From HLUCCA09 sp038757905 (GTDB lineage: Bacteria; Pseudomonadota; Alphaproteobacteria; Rhodobacterales; Rhodobacteraceae), in the NCBI GenBank assembly GCA_038757905.1, contig JBCDGG010000002.1:1-64000 (forward strand): 64,000 nt of DNA, in the 5' to 3' direction. Positions 36,860 through 46,336 of this stretch are shown here, in pieces. A program made the position numbers and the translations under genes. Below the pieces are notes generated by a model. The model did not search any database, was not told where the DNA came from, and saw nothing but the letters and a program-made list of their open reading frames with translations. Each line of letters starts with the position of its first letter. The stretch's first letter is position 1.

Positions 36860-37830
36860 AGCCGGACGGCCCCGCTGCGCCGCGTCAGCAGCAGAAACGC
36901 CAGACCGCCGAGAATGGCGATCAGAACGCCGGCGGGCGGGGATCTGTCGAGGGGCAGGGCGCGGCTGACCGTATCGGCCAACAGCGTCAGCGTTGCGCCC
37001 AAAAGCGCGCTCATCGGTAGAAGCACCACGTGCCGCCGAGCGGCGGCGTCGATCATCCGGCGCGTCAAATGCGGGGAGAGGAAGCCAACGAAGGCAATCG
37101 GCCCGGCAATGGCCGTGGGGGCGGCGGCGAGGATCACGGCAAGGGCGCCCACAAACGCCCGCCACGCATGGGCGTTCAGGCCGACCGCGCGGGCGGTCGT
37201 ATCGTCGAGGGTCAGTGCGTCCAGGACAGGCGCGATGGCCAGGGCGAGCAGCCCGCCCCCGAGGCACCAGGGCCAAAGGTGATGAAAGTCGCCCCATGTC
37301 CGGTTGATGAACCCGCCGATCTGCCAGAAAAACAGCGTCTGCGTCAGATCCCGGTTCAGGATGGTGACAACGCTCGTGACGGCGAGAAAGAAGATCGAGA
37401 CGGCGAGCCCGGCCAGAATGAGGCTGATCGCCGAGAGGCCAGTGCGGCGCGCAATTGCCAGGGTGAGCGCGCCGGCGAGAAACCCGCCCAGAATGCCCGG
37501 CAGAACGGGTGTTGGGGCCGCCACGGGGGCCAGCGACAGCGATAGCGTGACACCGGCGGCCGCACCGGCCGAGACGCCCGTCAGGCCCGGATCGCCCAGC
37601 GGGTTGCGGACCGCCGTCTGGATCAGAGCGCCGGACAGGGCCAGCGCCGCACCGCTCACCAGGGCGACGAGCGCGCGCGGCAGACGCAACTCGCGCACCA
37701 CGAAGGCCGCGTCTCCGCCTCCGGCGAGCATGTCGGCGAGGCGGACAGGCACCGCGCCGGTCGTGAGGTTCCAGCACAGACAGCCGACAGCGCAGAAAGC
37801 AAGGCCGGCGGCGGCAGGGCGGGCGCGCAT
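36856..37830 (-). CDS. Iron-siderophore ABC transporter permease (FecCD family)
   Basis: 324 residues. Motifs LRLPRALVALVSGAALALSGALIQTAVRNPLGDPGLTGVSAGAAAG and AIAGPIAFVGFLSPHLTRRMIDA identify FecCD. It starts 5 bp after the binding-protein stop. Two distinct permeases are usual for citrate, enterobactin and similar iron-chelate importers, whereas B12 and heme systems usually have one. Confidence 0.93.
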   Translation of the reverse strand: MRARPAAAGLAFCAVGCLCWNLTTGAVPVRLADMLAGGGDAAFVVRELRLPRALVALVSGAALALSGALIQTAVRNPLGDPGLTGVSAGAAAGVTLSLSLAPVAAPTPVLPGILGGFLAGALTLAIARRTGLSAISLILAGLAVSIFFLAVTSVVTILNRDLTQTLFFWQIGGFINRTWGDFHHLWPWCLGGGLLALAIAPVLDALTLDDTTARAVGLNAHAWRAFVGALAVILAAAPTAIAGPIAFVGFLSPHLTRRMIDAAARRHVVLLPMSALLGATLTLLADTVSRALPLDRSPPAGVLIAILGGLAFLLLTRRSGAVRL

Positions 37831-37835
37831 CTGCT

Positions 37836-38774
37836 TCAGGGGACGATCTCTATCTGCTTGGCCCGGGACGCCGCCGGCAGATCCGCCGGTGGGGCGAACG
37901 TGTCGGGGTAGAGCAGATGGGCAAGCTCTTCCAGCACCATGCGCCGTGCAATCGGCCCGGTCGCCTGCGCGTATTGCTGCCCCACTTCGTAGACGCGGCC
38001 GTTTTGCACCGCGCTCAACCGGGCGAATGCGGGATTGGCCTGCAGCTCGCCGCCATGGGAGGCGTAAACGATCAGAACATCGGGATCTATGGCCAGGATC
38101 TCCTCGGTTTCCATCATCTTGAAGGCGTCCGCCGGGTCGGCACCCTCCTGAAAGCCGAGCGGGTTGGTCGCGCCGAGGATCGGCAGGAACTCGGCGGGCA
38201 GAAGATTGTCGTGGTAGGCAAACAGCATCTCGCCGAATGCCCAGAGGAAGACGACGGTGACGCCCCCTGGCGCGGCCTCCCGCAGCTGACTTGCCCGCTG
38301 CTCGAACGCGATGTTGAGGGCGGTGGCGTCCTGCGGCGCGCCGAGCGCGGCGCCCATCTGTTCGATGTTCCGGCTGGCATCCTCCAGCGTGAAGAGGTCG
38401 AGCGCGATGAAGGGCGCGATGTCTTCGAACTCGTCGGCATAGGGCGCGTGGTAGCGCGTCATTCCCAGGATCAGATCGGCGTCCGACAGCGCCAGGATCT
38501 CCAGGTTCGGGCTGTCGAACTCTCCGAGATCGAGCACGCCGTCGCTCGCCTCGCCCAGATAGACGGGGCCCGCCCCCTGAAACGACGTGACGCCCAGGAT
38601 CGGCCGGCCGAGGGCCGCCAGCATGTCGGCCGCGGCCATGGACAGAGCCGCGACGTTGCGCGGACGCTCGGCCACCGTCACGGATTGCCCGCGATCGTCG
38701 GTCACCGTGACGGGAAAGTCCTGCGCGGCAGCCGGGGCCGTAAGGGCGAGGACAACAAGGAACGAACGCAGCAT
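37836..38774 (-). CDS. Iron-siderophore ABC substrate-binding protein (FecB/FepB-like)
   Basis: 312 residues with signal peptide MLRSFLVVLALTAPAAAQ. Helical-backbone type III binding fold: VTVTDDRGQSVTVAERPRNVAALSMAAADMLAALGRPILGVTSF, EILALSDADLILGMTRYH and DPDVLIVYASHGGELQANPAFARLSAVQNGRVYEVG. It carries ferric chelates from the outer-membrane receptor to the permeases. It lies between the methyltransferase and permease genes, all same strand. Confidence 0.92.
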   Translation of the reverse strand: MLRSFLVVLALTAPAAAQDFPVTVTDDRGQSVTVAERPRNVAALSMAAADMLAALGRPILGVTSFQGAGPVYLGEASDGVLDLGEFDSPNLEILALSDADLILGMTRYHAPYADEFEDIAPFIALDLFTLEDASRNIEQMGAALGAPQDATALNIAFEQRASQLREAAPGGVTVVFLWAFGEMLFAYHDNLLPAEFLPILGATNPLGFQEGADPADAFKMMETEEILAIDPDVLIVYASHGGELQANPAFARLSAVQNGRVYEVGQQYAQATGPIARRMVLEELAHLLYPDTFAPPADLPAASRAKQIEIVP

Positions 38775-38797
38775 GGGAGGGCCTCCGTTGCAGCCGA

Positions 38798-39424
38798 TCA
38801 GGTGTAGCCCGTGAAGAGCAGGCCGGATTTGGGCACTGTGTGGACGTCGCAGCGGGCGAACCCGGCCTCGGTGGCGTAGCCTGTCAGGTCTTCGGGGCTG
38901 TCGAAGCGCATGCGGCGCGCAATCGGGCCGAAGGCGAGCCGGACCATCCGCTCCATCTCCGGCGGTGCGGTGAAAATCACGGCGCGTCCGCCCGGCGCCA
39001 GAACGCGCGCGAAGCCGCGCAGGGTTGCGACGGGGTCTGGCATGAAGAAAAAGGCGTTCAGGCAGGCCAGCTTTGTATAGCTGGCGCGCTCGAAGCCGAG
39101 CTGTGCCGCATCGCTCTCCACGAGGGACAGCCGGCCCTCGGCGATGGCGCGCGCGTTTCTCCGGCGCGTCTCGGCAAGCATCTGGGCGCTGTGATCCAGG
39201 GCAACGGCGGTACAGCCGCTGTCCAGGGCCTGCTCCATGAACACGCCGGCGCCGCAGCCCACCTCCAACAGACGGTCCTGGGGCCCGAGCTCGAGCCGCT
39301 CCAGTGCAAGCCGAAAGCTAAGCGCGTGCCCGACCGGATTGCGGTAGAGCATGCGCCCCAGAGCACCGGACGGGCGGCGTGCCAGCCTGTCCGTCAGCCA
39401 GTCGCCGAGACCGGGCGCCATCAT
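38798..39424 (-). CDS. Class I SAM-dependent methyltransferase
   Basis: 208 residues. Motif I LLEVGCGAGVFMEQAL near residue 55, motif II VALDHSAQML, and post-motif LARVLAPGGRAVIFTAPP-like text define a Methyltransf_11 fold. The stop of the receptor gene is 2 bp upstream of its ATG, so it is co-transcribed with the siderophore receptor and importer. Its substrate is unknown; relatives in iron loci may modify an imported chelate. ATG 39421 is an alternative start. Confidence 0.88.
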   Translation of the reverse strand: MMAPGLGDWLTDRLARRPSGALGRMLYRNPVGHALSFRLALERLELGPQDRLLEVGCGAGVFMEQALDSGCTAVALDHSAQMLAETRRRNARAIAEGRLSLVESDAAQLGFERASYTKLACLNAFFFMPDPVATLRGFARVLAPGGRAVIFTAPPEMERMVRLAFGPIARRMRFDSPEDLTGYATEAGFARCDVHTVPKSGLLFTGYT

Positions 39425-39425
39425 C

Positions 39426-41507
39426 CTAGAACCTTGCCGTGAAGTTGACGCCCACGGTTCGCCCGGGCGCAGCCACCCCGAACTCGGCGAACCCGAAGTC
39501 GAAATAGTTGGTCAGCGCGCGCTCGTCGGTGAGGTTGTCGACGAACAGCTCGGCCGACCAGATCTCGCCAGCCAATCCGATCCGGGCATCGACGATGGTC
39601 GTGGCCTCCTGCTTGAAGGCATTGCTTGGATTGAAGAAGAAGCCGCTTTGATACTGCAGGTCCAGGCCGGTGCTGAAGATCAGGCCGTTGCCCACGGGCT
39701 GCTGCCAATCCACGCTCGCGCTGAAGGTATGCTCCGGCGTGTAGACCAGCCGGTTGCCATCGTACTCCGCGCCGGTCGTCGGGTCGCGAAAGCTCTGATA
39801 GGTCGCATCGGTGTAGCCATAGCTGGCCCCGAGCCAGAGCCCGTCGGTGGCTTCGTAGCGCCCCTCCAGCTCGATCCCGCGCGCCCGGGACTCCGCCGCG
39901 TTCTCGATCAGGCGGATGGTGGGCGAGACATTCACGCGCACCTGCTGGTTCTCCCAATCGGTTGCGAAAACGGTCGCGCCGAAGAACGCCCGCCCGTCGG
40001 CGGAGGCGAAGCGATAGCCAAGCTCGATCGAGTTGGTCGTTTCCGGGTCGTAGACATTGGCGCCCCCGTCGGGATCCAGAAACGGGCTGATCCCGCCGGA
40101 CTTGAACCCGCGCGCGATCCGGCCATAGACCCGCTGCTGATCGTCGATGGCGTAGCTCAGCGCCAGTTCGGGCGAGAAGGCGGTGAAGGTCTGGTCGGCG
40201 GTGGCAACCCCCGTTGCGCCGAAGAACCCCGTGCCCGAGGGGCTCGTGATCTCGGAGCGGGTTTCCTTGCGGTCATTGGTGTAGCGCAGGCCTGCCGAAA
40301 GCTCCCACCCCGGCGCGAACTCCCAATCGACAGATCCGTAAGCGGCCAGCGAGGTGTTCTGCTGGTCGAACAGGCCCGCGCTCCATTGCGAGCGGGGGAA
40401 GCTCGTCAGATCGAAGCGTTGTTCGGCTTCAAAGTCTTCGTAGAAGGCGTAGAGGCCGACGAGCCAGTCGAGCGGGCGGTCGCCGGTAGATGCCAGGCGA
40501 AACTCCTGACTGAACTGCGTTTGGTCTTCGATCTGGCCCTGGCCCAGTTGGTCGGCGCCCGTGAAATCCCCGTCGAGGAAGATCTCCAGCTCGTGGGCGC
40601 GCCAGCCGGTAATCGACGTCAGGGCAAAGTCGCCGAAATCGTGATCGATGCGCAGCGACAGTCCGCCATTGCGCACCTCGGCCTCCGGCAAGAAGTCGTG
40701 CGTCGCCTCCAGGTCGAGCGCATCGTCGATCAAGGCGAACCAGAGCCCGCCATCGCTGTCATCGCGGTTGTAGTCGGCGGTGAACTTGAACGTGGTGTCG
40801 TCCGTAAGCTCGCCGGCCAGAGTGATGCGGCCCAGCAACGTGTCGATGTCGCCGACATAGTCGCCGTTGAACGTGTTGGTAACATAGCCGTCGGACCGGC
40901 GGGCCTGCACCGCGGCGCGCACAGCCACCCTATCGGACAGGGCGGTTTCGTAGGTGAGTTGCGCCAGCGCGCCACCGTCGTCGGAGACGCCGAAGGTCAA
41001 TGCGCTTTCGCCCGTTCCATCCGGCGTGGGCGTGATCAGGTTGACCGCGCCGCCGATGGTGTTCTTGCCGAGCAGCGTCGCCTGGCTGCCCCGTGCGATC
41101 TCGATCCGGTCGAGATCCAGCGTGAAATCGCGGTAGGAGAAAGGCCGGGGGACGTAGACGCCGTCAATGTAGAGACCGACCGCGGATTGCCTGTCCACGC
41201 CCCCGTCGATGCCGAGCGAGGTGATACCCCGGATGGTCAGCGGCCCGCCCTGATCGTTGAAGAAGACGTTGGGCGCAAACCGCACGGCGCGCTCCAGCGT
41301 GTCGCTGCGCCCGGGCGCGGTCTGCGCACCGTCCACGACCGTGGCCGCGATGGGCGCATCGAGGGCGCTTTGCTCACGCAGTCGCGTCGTCAGCACGATC
41401 GGGTCCAGCGCGAAGGCCTCGTTGTCCTGTGCCATGGCTGGCACCGATCCGCCCGCGGCGGCAAGCCCCGCAAGCACGCTTGCAATAGATCCGACCCTGC
41501 TCGACAT
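39426..41507 (-). CDS. TonB-dependent outer-membrane receptor
   Basis: 693 residues from ATG 41507, chosen because it begins a signal peptide ending VPAMAQ, and because the upstream ATG-like codons run toward the regulatory repeats. The plug domain covers about residues 50-160 (APIAATVVDGAQTAPGRSDTLERAVRFAPNVFFNDQG, ITSLGIDGGVDRQSAVGLYIDGVYVPR). The rest is a 22-strand barrel ending in the aromatic VNFTARF. A TonB box candidate is DPIVLTT near the mature N-terminus. It should bind a ferric siderophore and pass it to the binding protein encoded downstream. Confidence 0.93.
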   Translation of the reverse strand: MSSRVGSIASVLAGLAAAGGSVPAMAQDNEAFALDPIVLTTRLREQSALDAPIAATVVDGAQTAPGRSDTLERAVRFAPNVFFNDQGGPLTIRGITSLGIDGGVDRQSAVGLYIDGVYVPRPFSYRDFTLDLDRIEIARGSQATLLGKNTIGGAVNLITPTPDGTGESALTFGVSDDGGALAQLTYETALSDRVAVRAAVQARRSDGYVTNTFNGDYVGDIDTLLGRITLAGELTDDTTFKFTADYNRDDSDGGLWFALIDDALDLEATHDFLPEAEVRNGGLSLRIDHDFGDFALTSITGWRAHELEIFLDGDFTGADQLGQGQIEDQTQFSQEFRLASTGDRPLDWLVGLYAFYEDFEAEQRFDLTSFPRSQWSAGLFDQQNTSLAAYGSVDWEFAPGWELSAGLRYTNDRKETRSEITSPSGTGFFGATGVATADQTFTAFSPELALSYAIDDQQRVYGRIARGFKSGGISPFLDPDGGANVYDPETTNSIELGYRFASADGRAFFGATVFATDWENQQVRVNVSPTIRLIENAAESRARGIELEGRYEATDGLWLGASYGYTDATYQSFRDPTTGAEYDGNRLVYTPEHTFSASVDWQQPVGNGLIFSTGLDLQYQSGFFFNPSNAFKQEATTIVDARIGLAGEIWSAELFVDNLTDERALTNYFDFGFAEFGVAAPGRTVGVNFTARF

Positions 41508-41583
41508 ACGCCCACCGTCCCGAAGCAAACCCTGTTCGGCGCCCATGTGCACCAGAGGGGTGCCGCAGACTCAACAGCGGGTC

Positions 41584-41615
41584 CTTTCGGGATCCGGCAC
41601 GACGCTTTCGGGATC
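41584..41615. promoter_or_regulatory. 21-bp-spaced direct repeats upstream of the receptor gene
   Basis: CTTTCGGGATC occurs at 41584-41594 and again at 41605-41615, exactly 21 bp (two helical turns) apart. The repeats lie between the AraC gene stop and the receptor start, about 77 bp upstream of ATG 41507. Two in-phase direct repeats are the usual target of an AraC/PchR-type activator, and one is encoded next door. Confidence 0.55.
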
Positions 41616-41626
41616 GGTGCACAGGG

Positions 41627-42454
41627 TCAGTGCGCCCGCAGATCGCGCGGCGTCTGGCCGAAACGTGCGCGGATCGCGGTCGACAGATGCGCGGGGCCAT
41701 AGCCGATCGCATGGGCCACTTGATTGACGGTGAGATCCCCGTCCTGCAGGAGGCGCTTGGCGAGCAGCAGCCGCTCTTCCTTGATGAAGGCGTAGAGCGG
41801 CTGCCCGTAGAGGCGCCGAAACCCGTCGCTCAGCCCGCGCACGCTCAGGCCCACGGCACGGGCCAGTTCGGGGACGCTGGGGGGATCGTCGAGCCGGGCC
41901 ATCGCCCGGTCGCGCGCCTCGCGCACGGCGCGTACCTCGCGCGGCGACATGTCGGTTCGGGGCGGCGGGGCCGGCTCGGCGGACATGACGGCCAGCATTT
42001 CCATCGCCTTCGAGGCCAGAAAGAAGCGCCGCCCCAGCCCGGTATGGGCCGTCGTCTCCATCCGGCGCGCAAGCGCGGCGATCAGGGCCGAGCGGCCCCG
42101 CGACAGGCCCGCATTGGCCGGGGCCGACGGGCCGTGCAGCATCAGGCTTGCGGTGTCCTCGTCGTCAGTAAGGTCCGCCATGTCATCGAACCCGATATGG
42201 ACGAACACCGCGCTGCACGCGCCGTCCACCTTGGTGACATGCTCGATCTCCTCGGACTCGGTGATGCAGAACGCGCCATGCGTGCCAGGGTCCCAATGCT
42301 CCGTCGTGCCATCCTCCCGGGTGATGCGCAGCCTGCCGGAATTGAGCACGCCCGCCCAGATGCCGACGGGCAAACGCGAACGCCAATGGGTGGCGGCGGG
42401 CAGGATCTCCTGGGAAAGAAACACCGTCAGTCCGGCAGCATGCACCTGTTCCAT
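41627..42454 (-). CDS. AraC-family regulator, PchR-like
   Basis: 275 residues. The N-terminal part is an effector-binding cupin-like domain. The C-terminal two-helix-turn-helix AraC domain spans about residues 175-275, with SVPELARAVGLSVRGLSDGFRRLYGQPLYAFIKEERLLLAKRLLQDGDLTVNQVAHAIGYGPAHLSTAIRARFGQTPRDLR. Similar regulators sense a ferric siderophore and activate its receptor gene. It is on the same strand, 119 bp upstream of the receptor start, with the direct repeats between them. Confidence 0.88.
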   Translation of the reverse strand: MEQVHAAGLTVFLSQEILPAATHWRSRLPVGIWAGVLNSGRLRITREDGTTEHWDPGTHGAFCITESEEIEHVTKVDGACSAVFVHIGFDDMADLTDDEDTASLMLHGPSAPANAGLSRGRSALIAALARRMETTAHTGLGRRFFLASKAMEMLAVMSAEPAPPPRTDMSPREVRAVREARDRAMARLDDPPSVPELARAVGLSVRGLSDGFRRLYGQPLYAFIKEERLLLAKRLLQDGDLTVNQVAHAIGYGPAHLSTAIRARFGQTPRDLRAH

Positions 42455-43168
42455 TCGCTTGTCCTTCTTCGAAGACCAAGCTGGCTCGGGCGCCCGACTA
42501 GCAAGTCACTGCCATTTTCCTAGCCTACTCGGCGCATCATGGAAAGGGATCAGGGTCGGGCGTGCCCTGCACCGGCGCGAGCCCTGTGCGGGGGCGGCAG
42601 TTGCCGCGGTGCGCGTGCCTCTTGGAGGTCTCGTTGGATTGGTTCCTCCCGATGCCCGGCCCAAGCCGCTGCTGTCCGCGCCCAGTGCGATGTGCTGGCA
42701 CACGGCAGCTGACGATCCTCGACCTAGCGCGAAACGGACTTTCGCGGGACAGAGTAATTCCATCGGAGGCATGGGGCTTGAGTCATCGGTGCCGTGTTAC
42801 TCGCGGGGCCGCGCCGCGTGGTGGCGCAAACACCTGGGGCCGGTCCATGCACACTACCGCCAGCAAAAGCTCCGCCGCGGACTTGGGGGGTGTCGGCGTG
42901 CAATCGCACCGAATACCGCACCTGTTCTGCGAGGGGCCTGCGCCCCCCTGCTGTAGAATAGTGCCGCTCACTCCGTGCCGTGCCCGATCCGAACGTATCG
43001 CAGGGACGGATCGGCTCACCGCGAAGTCGGGCACGGATCGCTCCGCCTGTCCGCCCCATCGCACGCCGCGTACGCAATGCGACTGCCCGTTGGCCGGGTC
43101 GCGGATCAAGGCTATGCGAGCGTCGGACGTCTTGAGATCCGGCGGCACTGTGGCCCCGCGGCCCCGGC
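42455..43168. other. Gene-free region between the iron and organophosphate loci
   Basis: About 710 bp. Translations of the open frames on both strands are low in hydrophobic patterning and match nothing I know. The AraC promoter must lie at its left end. I see no convincing RNA gene or repeat. Confidence 0.5.
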
Positions 43169-43993
43169 TCACCGCACCATGGTGGCCCGGTCCCAATCTG
43201 CGTAGTGCGGGGTGCCTTCGGTGACGATCTCGCCGGAATACCCGAACTCGACCATATGGACGATGGTGGAGGTGTCATTTGCAAAGACCACGGAATAGGC
43301 CTCGGGCAGCGCCGCGGTGGACAGAAGCCGTGTCGCGCCGAAGCTCGGCCACCCGGCATGGTTCGTGCCCCGGGGCGCGCTGAAGGGAATACCCTGGATC
43401 GACCCTGACAGCGGCAGATGGCAATGCCCATGGAAGATGTGGCGGATCTTGCTGGCATGGGGTTCGATCACGTTCGCGAACCTGTCGGCGTCAAGGAGCA
43501 TGATCTCATCCATCGGGGCGATCTGGGTGGCGACCGGGTTGTGGTGCATGAACAGCCATACCGGCCCGGCGCTGGCTTCCAGCTGCGCGGCGAGCCAGTC
43601 GGCCCGGATCTCACAGAACCGCCCGGCATGGGTTTCTGGCGCCCAGGTGTCCAGACAGATGGCAATGCCGAGCGAGAGCGGCACAGTGTAGTGCACGAAA
43701 CCGCCATCGCCCTTCAGCTCCGGGAACACCTCGAGCAGGGTCGCCCGATCGTCATGGTTGCCGATCATCGGATGAAAAGGCATCGGCAGGTGCGCCGTCA
43801 CCTCCATGAGCAGGGCATAATCGGCCGCGTCGCCCCAATCCGACAGGTCGCCGGTGATGAAGAGGGCCTCGGCGTCGGCATGGCCTTCCATCGCATGGGT
43901 CAGGGCCTTGGCGAAGTTGGCGTTCGGGTCACGTCCGCCGATGGTCTGGTCGGGGGTCGTCAGGTGAATGTCGGTGAAGTGCAGGATCTTCAT
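43169..43993 (-). CDS. Metallophosphoesterase, GpdQ/Icc-like
   Basis: 274 residues from ATG 43993 (ATG 44002 is possible). The two-metal phosphoesterase motifs are complete: HFTDIHL (DxH), ITGDLSDWGD (GD), MIGNHDDR (GNHD), WLFMHHNP and GHCHLP (GHxH). This group (Icc, CpdA, GpdQ) hydrolyses phosphodiesters such as cAMP or glycerophosphodiesters. Its position 59 bp after a glycerol-phosphate-type ABC transporter operon on the same strand favours glycerophosphodiesters. No signal peptide, so cytoplasmic. Confidence 0.85.
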   Translation of the reverse strand: MKILHFTDIHLTTPDQTIGGRDPNANFAKALTHAMEGHADAEALFITGDLSDWGDAADYALLMEVTAHLPMPFHPMIGNHDDRATLLEVFPELKGDGGFVHYTVPLSLGIAICLDTWAPETHAGRFCEIRADWLAAQLEASAGPVWLFMHHNPVATQIAPMDEIMLLDADRFANVIEPHASKIRHIFHGHCHLPLSGSIQGIPFSAPRGTNHAGWPSFGATRLLSTAALPEAYSVVFANDTSTIVHMVEFGYSGEIVTEGTPHYADWDRATMVR

Positions 43994-44052
43994 GGGGCTC
44001 ATCCGGGAAAGGGCCCCGGACGCAATCGTCCGGGGCCGCAGATCGACGCTGA

Positions 44053-45312
44053 TCAGTCCAGCAGGTCCTGAACTTCTTCGCTCAGCTCTTCTTGCAGCTC
44101 GGTCATGTCCCCGAACTCGCCCGTCACGATGCCTTCGAGCCCGTCGTAGATCACCTGCGTGGCCGCAAGACCGTTGTCGCCGGGATAGGCCTGCCATTCG
44201 CGCAGGAGCGGCAATTGGCGCACGGCCGTCGCCTTTGCAGGGTTCTCGGCGTAGAAATCGGCAAGGATGATCTCGTTCGCGGCCTGGTTCGGCGGCATGT
44301 ACCCGGTGGTGCGGGCCACATCCGCTGCGCCTTCGCCGGAGGTGATGAACTTCAGCCATGCCCAGGCGGCGGCCAGTTCCTCCGGGTCGTCCGAGGTTGA
44401 GGTGAGAAGCGCGGCATTGCCGCCCGCGGGCAGCCCCATCGGCCCGGATGCGGTCATCCCGGGAAACTCGTGCGTGACCAGTGTGAACTCGCCCATCGCC
44501 CGTTCGACGGCCCCGACGGCGGAGGTCGACCAGTACATCATGCCCAGATCGCCCGCCGAGAACGAGGCGAGGGCGGCCTTCCACTCCAGGTTCTGCATTT
44601 CGCAGCCCGAGAAGATGCCCTGCATCGTTTCGAGCGACGACAGGCCCTCGGGTGTGTCCAACTGGAAGTCGGTGCCGACAACGGTGGGCTTATCCTGAGA
44701 CCACATGAGCGCCTGCAGGAACCAGTTGCCGGTGATGTTCCAGCCCCAGAACATGGGGTTGTCGACGCCGGCATCGCGCAGCGCCACGCAAGCTTGCACA
44801 ACCTCCTCCCACGTCGAGGGGAGGTTCGTGGCGTCGTAGCCGGCCTTGGCCATCACTTCCATGTTATAATAGCCGACCGGGAGCGAGATCGAGAACGGCA
44901 GGCCGTAGACCGCGCCGTCAAAAGTGCCCAGATCGAGCATCGCTTGATGATAGCCGTCCTTGGCGAAGTCGGCCTCGGCCGCGATGAAGGGCTCGAGCGA
45001 TTTGGCGATGCCCTTTTCCACCAGAATCGCCTGTCGGTTCAGGCCCTGCATCGTCACGTCGGGCAGGGTGCCCGCAACGGCTTCACGCAGGATGGTATTG
45101 GTGCCGTCCTCGTAGGATTCGTAGGTCGCGCGCATCTTGATCTCGATGTTCGGATGCGCCGCGTAGAACTTCGGCAGGATCGCCTCGTAGGTCACGTCGA
45201 AGAGGTGGCTGTAGGGGTAGCCGAACTCGACGACGATCCTGTCGCCGTTGTCGTCTGCCGAGGCGGCGGTTGCGGCAAGGATAAGCCCCATTGCAGTCAG
45301 CATGCGTTGCAT
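44053..45312 (-). CDS. ugpB: ABC extracellular solute-binding protein, UgpB-like
   Basis: 419 residues from ATG 45312, preceded by AGGAG, giving a signal peptide ending AASA. Type 1 extracellular binding fold: VVEFGYPYSHLFDVTYEAILPKFYAAHPNIEIKMRATYESYEDG, GTLPDVTMQGLNRQAILVEKG and AGGNAALLTSTSDDPEELAAAWAWLKFITSGEGAA. The text resembles sn-glycerol-3-phosphate binding proteins, and the neighbouring permeases, ATPase and phosphodiesterase support that ligand class. The precise ligand is inferred. It follows the permease genes after a 97-bp gap. Confidence 0.75.
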   Translation of the reverse strand: MQRMLTAMGLILAATAASADDNGDRIVVEFGYPYSHLFDVTYEAILPKFYAAHPNIEIKMRATYESYEDGTNTILREAVAGTLPDVTMQGLNRQAILVEKGIAKSLEPFIAAEADFAKDGYHQAMLDLGTFDGAVYGLPFSISLPVGYYNMEVMAKAGYDATNLPSTWEEVVQACVALRDAGVDNPMFWGWNITGNWFLQALMWSQDKPTVVGTDFQLDTPEGLSSLETMQGIFSGCEMQNLEWKAALASFSAGDLGMMYWSTSAVGAVERAMGEFTLVTHEFPGMTASGPMGLPAGGNAALLTSTSDDPEELAAAWAWLKFITSGEGAADVARTTGYMPPNQAANEIILADFYAENPAKATAVRQLPLLREWQAYPGDNGLAATQVIYDGLEGIVTGEFGDMTELQEELSEEVQDLLD

Positions 45313-45409
45313 TACTTTGCTCCTGTTGCGTGGGGCCCGGTGGTTTGGCAATTGGCGGACCCCAGTGATGATCCCCTTGCGGGACGTGTGAGGTGAGGCG
45401 CAGCGCGTC

Positions 45410-46336
45410 TCACTTCATTCCGGTCAGCGTGATCCCCTCTATGAAGCGGCGTTGGGCCAGCAGGAAACAGACGATCAGCGGGGTGACGATGATGCAGGCG
45501 GTCGCCATCATCGGGCCGAAATTGTCGCCGTCGGCATCGCCCTTGAACTCCCGCAGCCCGAGCGGCGGTGTGAACAGCTCGCGGTTGCCGGTGATCACGA
45601 TGCGCGGCCAGAAATAGTCGTTCCAATGCGCCACGACGCTGAAGATCCCAAAGGCGAGCAGGGCCGGGATCGCCGTCGGCAGCATGACCTGCCAGATGAT
45701 GCCGTACTCGCTCATCCCGTCCATGCGGGCCGCGTCGATCAGATCGTCCGGCACGGTCATGAAGAACTGGCGCATCAGGAAGATCCCGAAGACCGAAATG
45801 GTCCACGGGATCACCAGAGCCGCGTAGGTATTCGTGAGCCCCAGCTTGGCGAGCATGATGTAGAGCGGCAGCGCGATGGCATGGACGGGGATCAGCAGGC
45901 AGAAGAGCACCAGCCCGAACACAGCTTCCCGCCCCCAGAACCGCAGCTTCGCCAGCGCATAGGCGCAAGGAACCGCCACGAGCACCTGGATGAGAAAGAT
46001 CGAGACCGTGACGATCACGCCATTCAGGAGATACCGCAGCAGCGGCGCCTTCTCGAACGCGGTGGCGTAGTTGTAGACGATGGGATTGACCATGCAGTCT
46101 TCGACGGCATTGCCCAGCTTGACGCAGAAATCGTCGCGGAACAGCTCCTGCGCGCCGAGGAACCCGCCGGTCTGCTGCATGATCTCGTGCGGGGCTTTCA
46201 GCGACAGGCTGACCATCGTGTAGAACGGCAGCAGCACGATGAGCGCGCCGAGGATGAGCACCGCATGGGTAAGGGCCGCCCGCGTGCTGAAGCGGAAGGC
46301 GGTTGCCCGCGTGTCCGGAACCGAGGTGTCAGCCAT
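45410..46336 (-). CDS. ugpE: ABC permease, UgpE-like
   Basis: 308 residues with six membrane segments. The EAA loop reads DLIDAARMDGMSEYGIIWQVMLPTAIPALLAFGIFSVVAHWNDYFWPRIV, typical of carbohydrate/glycerol-phosphate MalG-type permeases. The start overlaps the ugpA stop by 8 bp. An extra loop with FCVKLGNAVEDCMVNPIVYNYATAF sits after the first helix. Confidence 0.85.
   Translation of the reverse strand: MADTSVPDTRATAFRFSTRAALTHAVLILGALIVLLPFYTMVSLSLKAPHEIMQQTGGFLGAQELFRDDFCVKLGNAVEDCMVNPIVYNYATAFEKAPLLRYLLNGVIVTVSIFLIQVLVAVPCAYALAKLRFWGREAVFGLVLFCLLIPVHAIALPLYIMLAKLGLTNTYAALVIPWTISVFGIFLMRQFFMTVPDDLIDAARMDGMSEYGIIWQVMLPTAIPALLAFGIFSVVAHWNDYFWPRIVITGNRELFTPPLGLREFKGDADGDNFGPMMATACIIVTPLIVCFLLAQRRFIEGITLTGMK

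Noticed and set aside
42690..42720. TGGCACACGGC as a possible sigma-54 promoter
   Set aside because: The TTGC element required at the correct spacing is missing.
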